DNA of 6,058 bases from Chloroflexota bacterium. GTDB taxonomy: Bacteria; Chloroflexota; Dehalococcoidia; Lucifugimonadales; Lucifugimonadaceae. This document shows, piece after piece, positions 1-6,058 of this stretch. Under the pieces are notes generated by a model, which searched no databases, was not told where the DNA came from, and saw nothing but the letters and a program-made list of their open reading frames with translations. Made by a program: the position numbers and the translations under genes. Position 1 is the first letter of the stretch, and every line of letters starts with the position of its first letter. Location: the NCBI GenBank assembly GCA_002725925.1, contig PBRL01000071.1:7492-13549 (forward strand). Direction: 5' to 3'.

Positions 1-504
1 GAGATTGAATGGATCAAGGATGATACCCTGAAAAACAAGGTAACAGAGGCTTGGGCTTGGGCTATTGAAAACAGTGTTTTATCTGCCGATGACCTGGAGG
101 AAATCCCCTTTTCACTGCTGATCAAGGATTGCAATGTAACCTTTATGAATCATAAACGCACCTGTGTCCACCTTGCAGTGGATATTGCCAAACGGATGCA
201 GGAAAACTTTGGTGATGAGATTCAAATTGATATGGATATTCTCATTGCCGGCGCAATTTTGATTGATATTGGGAAATTGCTTGAATATGAAATTGTGGAC
301 GGCAAGCTCACCACCAGCGATTTCGGCAGCAAGGTGCGTCATCCGTTCAGCGGCGTGGCCATTGCAGCCCGGTTTGATTTACAGGCAGACGTTCAACATA
401 TCATTGGTACTCATTCCAAGGAAGGTGATTTGGGAAAAAGGACGGTAGAATCCATCATTGTGCATCATGCCGATTTTGTTTCTTTTGAGCCGTTTAAGGC
501 TTGA
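1..504 (+). CDS. HD-domain protein, 3' part (5' end outside window), HD doublet altered
   Basis: The frame is open from the first base, so the gene starts upstream; the ATG at 145 is internal because the preceding 48 residues look like normal protein of this family. 167 residues are visible. HD-superfamily layout: first His at 151-153 (NHKRT), HD-doublet region at 262-276, a HP-F-SG motif at 340-354, a HIIGTHSKEGD block at 397-429, and HHADF at 463-477 supplying the final Asp. HD proteins are metal-dependent phosphohydrolases acting mostly on nucleotides or cyclic nucleotides, generally soluble. The expected HDIGK reads IDIGK here (ATT GAT at 262-267), so one usual metal ligand is absent and activity may be lost or altered. 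No signal peptide or membrane segment is visible in this part. The gene ends five bases before the aconitase-family gene, so it is probably co-transcribed. The fold call is good; the substrate is unknown. Confidence 0.8.
   Translation, partial: EIEWIKDDTLKNKVTEAWAWAIENSVLSADDLEEIPFSLLIKDCNVTFMNHKRTCVHLAVDIAKRMQENFGDEIQIDMDILIAGAILIDIGKLLEYEIVDGKLTTSDFGSKVRHPFSGVAIAARFDLQADVQHIIGTHSKEGDLGKRTVESIIVHHADFVSFEPFKA
496..499 (+). promoter_or_regulatory. Shine-Dalgarno-like AAGG for the homoaconitase-like gene
   Basis: AAGG lies inside the last codons of the HD gene, 10 bases before the ATG at 510. It supports ATG 510 over the in-frame TTG at 501, which would overlap the upstream stop codon and sit one base from this element. 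The match is short, so confidence is moderate. Confidence 0.4.
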
Positions 505-509
505 TCCTG

Positions 510-2480
510 ATGTCCCAGAATCTTATAGAAAAGATTGCCCAAAAATATGCTTTCGGATTAGATGACGGTCAAATTGTAAAAAGCGGCGATTTTATTTCCA
601 TTCAGCCTGCATATGTGATGACCCATGATAATACTGGTGCCGTTATGGGAAAATTCAAGGCGATTGGGGCCAGCAAAATGGAAAATCCACGTCAGCTCGT
701 ATTCACGTTGGATCATAATGTACAGGACATTTCAGATGAAAACCTTAAAAAATATGCATCCATTGAATCCTTTGGAAAAAATATGGGTGTAGATTTTTAT
801 CCTGCAGGAAGAGGAATAGGTCATCAGATCATGTGTGAAGAAGGCTATGCTTGGCCAGGTACCATGGCGGTGGCTTCAGACAGTCATTCCAATATGTATG
901 GTGGAATGGGATGCCTGGGCACACCAGTTGTTAGGACAGATGCAGCAGCACTCTGGGCAACCGGCCAAACCTGGTGGCAAGTTCCACCCATTACCCGTAT
1001 AGAACTTATTGGAAAGCTGAAAAAAGGAGTAACTGGAAAAGATGTAATTATAACACTCTGTGGATTGTATAACCAGGATGAAGTATTGAACCATGTCCTG
1101 GAATTTGTGGGTGAAAGTGTAACATCTTTATCCATTGATGAACGTCTCACTATTGCAAATATGACCACAGAATGGGGTGCTTTGGCAGGTGTATTTCCCA
1201 TAGATGATGGAACCATCAAATGGCTTAGAAATCGTGCTAAATTTATCGCCTATCGCGGATTGGAAAATGTTCCTTCCGATGCGGATGGTAAAAATGGTGA
1301 TCATCCTCGTATAAATAATGAACGGATTGATAAACTTGAAAAAACCGATCTCAAGGCAGATAAAGATGCCTATTACATACAGGATATTCAACTAGATTTA
1401 AATACAGTTCGGCCCCATATATCCGGTCCTAATCATGTAAAAGCCATGATCAGTATAAGTGAAGCTGAATCTAAAGATATAAAAATTAATAAAGCCTATC
1501 TGGTTAGTTGTGTCAACAGTCGGGTTGATGATCTCATAGCAGCCGCGGATGTGGTTAAAAACCGCAAAATTGCACCAGGGGTAGAATTTTATATTGCCGC
1601 AGCTTCAAATGAAGTACAGGCAGAAAGTGAAAAATGTGGTGATTGGCAGACACTCGTTGATGCTGGTGCCACTCCTCTACCACCGGGTTGTGGTCCATGT
1701 ATCGGACTGGGAATGGGCCTGTTGGGTCCCGGAGAAGTTGGTATTTCTGCTACGAACCGTAATTTTAAAGGGCGAATGGGTGATCCCACAGCTAAAGCAT
1801 ACCTGGCATCCCCAGCTGTTGTAGCTGCCTCAGCTATAGCCGGTAAGATTTCAGGGGCATTAAGTTTTGATACGACCTCTATCATTAGTAACCGGATAGA
1901 GCATGAGCAGCCTAAGGCAAATGGTGTGAGTATCCCATTATTGGATAGATTTCCTCATGAATTAACAGGTGAGATCATTTTTTGTCACCAGGACAACTTG
2001 AATACTGACGGAATTTATCCTGGAAAGTATACCTATATTGATGATTTTACTCCTGAACAGCAAGCTGAAGTAGTCATGGAAAATTATGATCCTGAATTTG
2101 GAAAATTGGTTTCCAAGGGAGATATTCTTGTGGGGGGGTATAATTTTGGTACAGGTTCCTCACGTGAACAGGCTGCTACCTCTCTTAAATACAGAGGTAT
2201 CCAGATGGTTCTGGCGGGTTCTTTCAGCCAAACCTACAAGCGCAATGCCATAAATAATGGTTTTCTGGTTCTTGAGGCTCCGGATCTTTTGGACGACCTG
2301 AAAAATGAATTTGGTGAGGATGTATTATCCCTAAAAACTGGCTGGACTGCCAAAGTTGATTTTAAAAAAGCCATTATAAATATTGATGATGAAATATATC
2401 ACTTTAATCCTGTTGGTAAAGCCGCCCAAGAACTGATACTAACTGGTGGTCTGGAAAACTGGGTAAAAGAAAGAATATAA
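510..2480 (+). CDS. Homoaconitase-like aconitase-family hydratase, single chain, fungal Lys4/LysF type
   Basis: The protein has 656 residues from ATG 510. An in-frame TTG at 501 would add three residues, but it overlaps the upstream stop and is less likely. Aconitase-superfamily enzymes are [4Fe-4S] (de)hydratases of di- and tricarboxylic acids. Visible are the DSHS active-site motif (124-127), the cluster cysteines C334 (SCVNSR), C394 and C397 (CGPC), an NRNFKGR-G block just after them, and a C-terminal swivel domain with NTDGIYPGKYTY (498-509) and the substrate-binding GSSR (549-552) fused on the same chain, unlike two-subunit LeuCD/HacAB. Many stretches (PAGRGIGHQIM, SDSHSNMYGG, NMTTEWGAL, NYDPEF, GTGSSREQAATS) match what I recall of fungal homoaconitase, which hydrates cis-homoaconitate to homoisocitrate. 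No mitochondrial-type presequence is seen. The dehydrogenase next door fits the following step. Ile codon use differs sharply from the neighbours. Aconitase or another tricarboxylate hydratase is the alternative. The family is certain; the substrate is inferred. Confidence 0.85.
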   Translation: MSQNLIEKIAQKYAFGLDDGQIVKSGDFISIQPAYVMTHDNTGAVMGKFKAIGASKMENPRQLVFTLDHNVQDISDENLKKYASIESFGKNMGVDFYPAGRGIGHQIMCEEGYAWPGTMAVASDSHSNMYGGMGCLGTPVVRTDAAALWATGQTWWQVPPITRIELIGKLKKGVTGKDVIITLCGLYNQDEVLNHVLEFVGESVTSLSIDERLTIANMTTEWGALAGVFPIDDGTIKWLRNRAKFIAYRGLENVPSDADGKNGDHPRINNERIDKLEKTDLKADKDAYYIQDIQLDLNTVRPHISGPNHVKAMISISEAESKDIKINKAYLVSCVNSRVDDLIAAADVVKNRKIAPGVEFYIAAASNEVQAESEKCGDWQTLVDAGATPLPPGCGPCIGLGMGLLGPGEVGISATNRNFKGRMGDPTAKAYLASPAVVAASAIAGKISGALSFDTTSIISNRIEHEQPKANGVSIPLLDRFPHELTGEIIFCHQDNLNTDGIYPGKYTYIDDFTPEQQAEVVMENYDPEFGKLVSKGDILVGGYNFGTGSSREQAATSLKYRGIQMVLAGSFSQTYKRNAINNGFLVLEAPDLLDDLKNEFGEDVLSLKTGWTAKVDFKKAIINIDDEIYHFNPVGKAAQELILTGGLENWVKERI

Positions 2481-2504
2481 TCGATAATCATTTCTTAATT
2501 AACT

Positions 2505-2510
2505 AAGGAA
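2505..2510 (+). promoter_or_regulatory. Shine-Dalgarno element AAGGAA for the dehydrogenase
   Basis: AAGGAA ends five bases before ATG 2516. The 35-base gap (2481-2515) between the stop of the preceding gene and this start is AT-rich but shows no convincing -35/-10 pair and no hairpin, so read-through transcription is the simplest view. Confidence 0.6.
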
Positions 2511-2515
2511 CATAC

Positions 2516-3712
2516 ATGTCAAATAGAACAATTGTAGCTATGCCCGGCGATGGTATCGGGAGAATCGTGCTGGAGGAGGCGATCCGGGTACTGGATGTCG
2601 CCGGTTTTGAGGCGAATTATGTTGAAGGGGATATTGGCTGGGAATTCTGGTGCTCAGAGGGGAATCCATTGCCTCAGAGGACATTAGACCTCATTGCAGA
2701 ACATAAAATTGGTCTATTTGGCGCCATTACATCCAAACCCAAGGATGAAGCATTTGAGGAACTAGCGCCGGAATTAAAGAATAAAGGGTTGGTGTATTCC
2801 AGTCCGATTGTGGGACTACGCCAGCACTTTGGATTGGATATCTGCCTGCGTCCCTGCCGGACTTACAAAGGGAATCCTTTGAATTTTATCCGCAGAGGTC
2901 CTGGAGATGCCATTGAAGAACCAGAAATTGATGTGGCTATTTTCCGACAAAATACGGAAGGATTATACGGAGGCGTTGAATGGAGCAACCCCCCGGCGCA
3001 AGTGTATGACGCGCTGATGACGCACCCGAAATTTGGAAAAAATTTTGGGGATACACCTGTTGATGAAATTTCTGTATCAACAAGAATATTCACAAAAAAA
3101 GCGACAGAAAGAATCCTGCGTGCGGCCTTTGAACACGCCAGGAAATACGGTTATCAATCGGTAACAGTCTGTGAAAAACCAAATGTGATTCGTGAAACTT
3201 CAGGTATGATGTACAAAATGGCTCAACAGATCCGGAAAGCAGATTTCCCCAATATTGAACTCTGGAATACCAATATTGATGCCCAAATGATGTGGTTGAC
3301 AAAAAACCCTGAAAATTATGGTGTGATTGTTGCCGGCAATATGTTTGGCGACATTGTTTCCGACGGTTTTTCCGGGCTTATTGGCGGCCTTGGATTCGCC
3401 TGCAGCGCCCAATACAATCCTGAAACCGGTATAGGTGTGTTTGAACCCACGCATGGCAGCGCACCGAAATATGCTGACTATCCGGTGTCAATCGTGAACC
3501 CCATTGCCATGGTGGAATCCGCCTGTATGATGCTTGATTTTCTGGATGAGCAGGGAAAAGCTGAAAAAGTAAGAAAAGCGGTTGCGGAAGTGGTAGCCGA
3601 AGGAAAGATCAAAACCTATGATATGGCTAAAATGCCTGGCCATTCTGAGGTCATTGAACAAGGTGCAGTGTCTACGGTTCAAATGGCAGACGCCATCATC
3701 GCAAAATTGTAA
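2516..3712 (+). CDS. Isocitrate/homoisocitrate dehydrogenase family beta-decarboxylating dehydrogenase
   Basis: 398 residues, a normal length for the family. These enzymes oxidise a 2-hydroxy-3-carboxy acid with NAD(P)+ and metal, releasing CO2 and a 2-oxo acid. The catalytic set is complete: GDGIG (11-15), substrate arginines R102, R112 and R144, Y151 in NTEGLYGG, K221 in CEKPN, and metal aspartates D255, D279 and D283. The substrate helix reads YSSPIVGLR (94-102), close to what I remember of yeast homoisocitrate dehydrogenase; S96 aligns with E. coli isocitrate dehydrogenase S113. The next block, ICLRPCRTYKG, is more isocitrate-dehydrogenase-like. HGSAPKY (313-319) places Lys-Tyr where E. 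coli IDH has its NADP-specific K344-Y345, whereas NAD enzymes usually have Asp-Ile, so NADP+ use is suggested. Its position after a homoaconitase-like gene favours homoisocitrate to 2-oxoadipate; isocitrate to 2-oxoglutarate is the main alternative. Isopropylmalate or tartrate is less likely. Confidence 0.85.
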   Translation: MSNRTIVAMPGDGIGRIVLEEAIRVLDVAGFEANYVEGDIGWEFWCSEGNPLPQRTLDLIAEHKIGLFGAITSKPKDEAFEELAPELKNKGLVYSSPIVGLRQHFGLDICLRPCRTYKGNPLNFIRRGPGDAIEEPEIDVAIFRQNTEGLYGGVEWSNPPAQVYDALMTHPKFGKNFGDTPVDEISVSTRIFTKKATERILRAAFEHARKYGYQSVTVCEKPNVIRETSGMMYKMAQQIRKADFPNIELWNTNIDAQMMWLTKNPENYGVIVAGNMFGDIVSDGFSGLIGGLGFACSAQYNPETGIGVFEPTHGSAPKYADYPVSIVNPIAMVESACMMLDFLDEQGKAEKVRKAVAEVVAEGKIKTYDMAKMPGHSEVIEQGAVSTVQMADAIIAKL

Positions 3713-3716
3713 GGGG
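3711..3716 (+). promoter_or_regulatory. Shine-Dalgarno element AAGGGG for the PrpD-family gene
   Basis: AAGGGG overlaps the TAA stop of the dehydrogenase and ends four bases before ATG 3721. It points to 3721 as the intended start even though that ATG is out of frame with the downstream coding sequence. Confidence 0.55.
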
Positions 3717-3720
3717 TCCA

Positions 3721-5156
3721 ATGGAAAAACAATCTCAAGAAAAATTTCTGAATTTGCAGTTAATCTGAAATATGAAGACTTACCGGATGAAGTGATTCAG
3801 GATGTTAAACGATATCTCTATGATTCAGTCGGCTGTGCTTATGGCAGTATGGACACGCGGGATGTGAACGCCATTCTGGAAATTTATCGTGAAATGGGAG
3901 GTGTTGAAGAATCTACTGTGATTGGATTTGGGGACAAAATGCCTGCTATCAGTACAGCGCTCATTAATTCACTGATGATCCGTGCACTGGATTTTAATGA
4001 TATTTACTGGAAAGAAGATCCCAGTCATCCCAGTGACATCATTCCGGCCGCATTGAGTACTGCAGAAAAAACGGATGCATCCATGAAAGATGTGATCGTT
4101 GCCATCGTTCTGGCTTATGAATTTGAACAACGACTTTGTCTGTTTGCAAAACCCGGTGTCCGGGAACGGAAATGGCACCATGCTACGCTGACCCAATTTG
4201 TATCACCCATTGTTGCCGGAAAAATTCTTGGGCTTACCGTAGATCAGATGGTGAACGCTATCGGGATCAATGGCAGTCACAATCATACCATTGGCTGTCC
4301 GACAGCAGGTGTGCTGACCATGATGAAAAACACGGTTGATCCCATGGCGGTTCAGAGTGGGGTGTTTGCGGCACTCATGGCGCAAAAAGGGTATACCGGC
4401 ACGGAAAAAGTATTTGAAGGCAAAGAAGGATTTATGGATGCCTTTATCGGCTGGGATGCAAAAAATGAAACCACGAACCCCCGGGATATGGAAGGGCGGG
4501 ATGGTGTATCATTCTGGAGATGGGATGTTGATGCTCTGGTAGGTAATTTAGGAAAAGATTATAAAATTCTTGAATGCAGTATGAAAGCCTTCCCCACCGA
4601 GGCCTTAACACACACCCATCTATCCTGTGCTTTGAAAGCAATGATTGATAACAAATTGGACTACACCGATATTAAAGAGGTCAAGGTGACCGCTTTTGCG
4701 CAAGCCTATGATATTCTGTTTGATCCGGCGAAATACCGCCCGGAATCCAGAGAAACAGCAGACCATTCACTGCCATATTGTTTGGCAGCGGCAATTGTGG
4801 ACAAAAAAGTCACTACGGAATCATTTTCCGATGAAAAGCTGAGTGACCCCAAGATCTTTGAAGTCATAGATAAGATCAAGGGTGAGTCTTCCTTGGAATT
4901 CGAAAAGATGTTTCCGGCAAAACAGCCATCAAAGGTAGTGATTACCACAAACGATGGTTCTGAACATTCTGAATACCTTGAATATCCCAAGGGAGATCCG
5001 CGGGAACCCATGACAATGGAAGACCTGGTAAATAAATTTAATTCACTTACTGGAGATAAATTCAAAGAAGATGAATTAAATGATCTCAAAGAATTAATTT
5101 TCAATTGTGACAACCTATCTACCCGTGATTTTATGACACAGCTTGCGATCCGTTAA
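3721..5156 (+). CDS. MmgE/PrpD-family dehydratase (2-methylcitrate dehydratase-like), start region frameshifted
   Basis: From 3729 to the TAA at 5154 one frame encodes a full MmgE/PrpD protein. The family includes 2-methylcitrate dehydratase PrpD and cis-aconitate decarboxylase, soluble and iron-sulfur independent. Seen: SRKISEFAVNLKYEDLP at the N-terminus, LDFNDIYW (3987-4010) and HPSD (4026-4037) matching the conserved (L)DFND and HPSD active-site region, a KWHH segment near 4170, RETADHSLPY (4749-4778), and the C-terminal YPKGDPREP segment. ATG 3721, with a good ribosome site, is in another frame and stops at 3766 after 15 codons. One extra A in the A run at 3725-3729 would give MEKTISRKISEF and a protein of about 478 residues, close to PrpD (483 in E. 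coli). The in-frame ATG at 3618 lies 95 bases inside the dehydrogenase gene and adds a meaningless extension; the next, at 3849, would cut conserved sequence. I infer that it dehydrates the tricarboxylate used by the upstream hydratase. Family certain, substrate not. Confidence 0.85.
3724..3731 (+). other. Apparent one-base frameshift site in an A5 run
   Basis: The ATG frame reads GAA AAA CAA here, while the conserved protein needs GAA AAA ACA. A missing A, or a one-base backward slip of the Lys codon AAA at 3727-3729 (which re-pairs perfectly with AAA at 3726-3728), would restore the frame exactly. The sequence alone cannot tell a base-calling error from a real mutation or from recoding. Confidence 0.7.
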
Positions 5157-5157
5157 A

Positions 5158-5163
5158 AAAGGA
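5158..5163 (+). promoter_or_regulatory. Shine-Dalgarno element AAAGGA for the acyl-CoA dehydrogenase
   Basis: AAAGGA begins two bases after the stop codon of the PrpD-family gene and ends seven bases before ATG 5171, an ideal distance. The 14-base gap holds no room for a separate promoter or terminator. Confidence 0.6.
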
Positions 5164-5170
5164 AATTTTC

Positions 5171-6058
5171 ATGAAAAAGTTAGGACCTGATTTTTACAAT
5201 ATAACTGGCCTGCTTACGGAAGAAGAATTATTGATCCAGCAGACGGCCCACGATTTCGTCCAGACGGAATTTATGCCCTTGATTAATCAGCATTATGAGA
5301 ACGCCACCTTCCCTATGGATTTGGTTCCCAAACTGGGTGAACTTGGATTCATGGGTTCGACCTTGCCGGAAAAATCGGGAGGTGCTGGCGTAAGTAACGT
5401 AGCCTATGGGCTCATTCTTCATGAATTGGAAAGAGGAGATTCAGGGCTGCGTTCTTTTGCCAGCGTGCAGGGTGCCTTGGTTATGTACCCGATCCATGCC
5501 TACGGGTCTGACGAACAAAAAACCAAATGGCTCCCGGAGCTGGGTGCAGGAACCAAAATTGGCTGTTTTGGACTTACTGAGCCAAATTTTGGCTCTAACC
5601 CAGGAGGCATGGTCACTCGCTGTAAACGGGATGGAGGCGACTGGATCCTTAATGGGAATAAAATGTGGATCACCAATGGCTCCGTTGCCGACGTTTCGGT
5701 GGTTTGGACACGGGATGAAGAGGGTATCGTGCGCGGATTTCTGCTTGAAAAGGGCATGGAAGGATTCACATCCAGCGATATCCATGGAAAATTGAGCCTG
5801 CGGGCTTCCGTAACATCTGAACTCTCCATGGCAAATGTTCGAGTGCCGGATTCAGCCCGACTTCCCAATATTGAAGGGCTGAAGGGACCATTAAGTTGTC
5901 TGACTCAGGCCCGATACGGGATCGCTTGGGGTATGGTGGGCGCAGCCGTGGATTGTTACAACACGGCCGTGGACTATTCAAAAGAGCGAAAACAATTTTC
6001 CAAACCTATAGCTGGTTTCCAGTTAACCCAGGCAAAGTTAGCGGAAATGGTGACCTGT
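5171..6058 (+). CDS. Glutaryl-CoA dehydrogenase-like acyl-CoA dehydrogenase, 5' part (3' end outside window)
   Basis: The first 296 residues are visible, with the frame open to the last base; full members have about 390. Glutaryl-CoA dehydrogenase is an FAD enzyme that oxidises and decarboxylates glutaryl-CoA to crotonyl-CoA, passing electrons to ETF. The sequence follows human GCDH as I remember it: AGVSNVAYGL (72-81), ELERGDSGLRS (85-95), GCFGLTEPN (131-139) and WITNG (166-170) in the flavin-binding region, RGFLLEKGM (188-196), GKLSLRAS (206-213), ARYGIAWG (247-254) and RKQFSKPI (273-280). Arg94 in SGLRS corresponds to the arginine that contacts the glutaryl carboxylate in characterised GCDHs. 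The catalytic Glu lies beyond the window and cannot be checked. The start is fixed by the ribosome site, and the N-terminus aligns without a presequence. In this operon it would act on glutaryl-CoA made from 2-oxoadipate, the expected product if the upstream dehydrogenase uses homoisocitrate. A related dicarboxylyl-CoA or other acyl-CoA substrate is possible. Confidence 0.88.
   Translation, partial: MKKLGPDFYNITGLLTEEELLIQQTAHDFVQTEFMPLINQHYENATFPMDLVPKLGELGFMGSTLPEKSGGAGVSNVAYGLILHELERGDSGLRSFASVQGALVMYPIHAYGSDEQKTKWLPELGAGTKIGCFGLTEPNFGSNPGGMVTRCKRDGGDWILNGNKMWITNGSVADVSVVWTRDEEGIVRGFLLEKGMEGFTSSDIHGKLSLRASVTSELSMANVRVPDSARLPNIEGLKGPLSCLTQARYGIAWGMVGAAVDCYNTAVDYSKERKQFSKPIAGFQLTQAKLAEMVTC

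Noticed and set aside
501..509. TTG at 501 as start of the homoaconitase-like gene
   Set aside because: It overlaps the HD gene's stop codon and lies one base from the AAGG element; ATG 510 has better spacing and the three extra residues are not needed by the family.
2132..2138. Run of seven G as a possible frameshift site in the aconitase-family gene
   Set aside because: The frame is intact on both sides and the run encodes the expected Gly-Gly before the YNFGTGSSR motif.
2481..2515. AT-rich gap as an internal promoter or attenuator
   Set aside because: No convincing -35/-10 pair or stem-loop; only a small TTAATTAA palindrome that is common in AT-rich sequence.
3618..3720. ATG at 3618 as the true start of the PrpD-family gene (512 residues)
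   Set aside because: It would overlap the dehydrogenase by 95 bases and the added N-terminus is just the dehydrogenase read in another frame; no family similarity, no ribosome site of note.
4706..5113. Antisense open frame of 135 codons opposite the PrpD-family gene
   Set aside because: Low-complexity, Ser-rich translation with no recognisable domain, fully explained as the complement of a conserved gene; the same holds for the other reverse-strand frames, including 5441-5785 and 5500-5868.
5406..5795. Plus-strand open frame of 129 codons inside the acyl-CoA dehydrogenase region
   Set aside because: It lies in a different frame from the clearly conserved glutaryl-CoA dehydrogenase-like protein and shows no family motif.
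1..6058. CRISPR arrays, tRNA/rRNA genes, insertion sequences, rho-independent terminators
   Set aside because: No spaced direct repeats, no tRNA-like cloverleaf or rRNA stretches, no transposase or terminal inverted repeats, and no GC hairpin followed by a T run were seen; coding sequence fills nearly the whole window.

Overview
The window is a compact, single-strand (+) block of bacterial metabolic genes. Five genes run head to tail with gaps of 5, 35, 8 and 14 bases, each preceded by a purine-rich Shine-Dalgarno-like element, and no internal promoter or terminator is visible. This looks like one operon, or part of one. Both end genes are cut by the window: the first lacks its 5' part and the last lacks its 3' part. 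Base composition is moderate to slightly AT-rich and codon choice is not extreme. The organism is a bacterium that I cannot place with confidence; an uncultured marine or sediment lineage is only a guess.

Layout: (1) 1-504, the C-terminal 167 residues of an HD-domain protein whose HD doublet reads Ile-Asp instead of His-Asp. (2) 510-2480, a single-chain aconitase-superfamily enzyme that resembles, from memory, the homoaconitase (Lys4/LysF) of fungi. (3) 2516-3712, a beta-decarboxylating dehydrogenase of the isocitrate/homoisocitrate/isopropylmalate family with the full catalytic set. (4) 3721-5156, a MmgE/PrpD-family enzyme (2-methylcitrate dehydratase-like) whose only well-placed ATG is one base out of frame with the rest of the gene. 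(5) 5171-6058, the first 296 residues of a glutaryl-CoA dehydrogenase-like acyl-CoA dehydrogenase.

Read together, the enzymes suggest an unusual chemical sequence. A PrpD-type enzyme dehydrates a tricarboxylic acid, the aconitase-type enzyme rehydrates the cis-intermediate, the dehydrogenase oxidatively decarboxylates the product to a 2-oxo acid, and glutaryl-CoA dehydrogenase makes crotonyl-CoA. With homocitrate as substrate the series would be homocitrate, cis-homoaconitate, homoisocitrate, 2-oxoadipate, (glutaryl-CoA), crotonyl-CoA. That joins the upper part of the alpha-aminoadipate lysine pathway to the glutaryl-CoA part of lysine/tryptophan breakdown. Homocitrate synthase and a 2-oxoadipate-to-glutaryl-CoA enzyme are not in the window. 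A plain citrate/isocitrate role for the aconitase and dehydrogenase remains possible. The pathway is inference; the family assignments are well supported by motifs.

Three oddities stand out: the aconitase-family gene uses the rare Ile codon ATA far more than its neighbours, which suggests a separate origin; the PrpD gene has an apparent one-base deletion in a short A run at its start; and the HD protein has lost a key metal-binding histidine.
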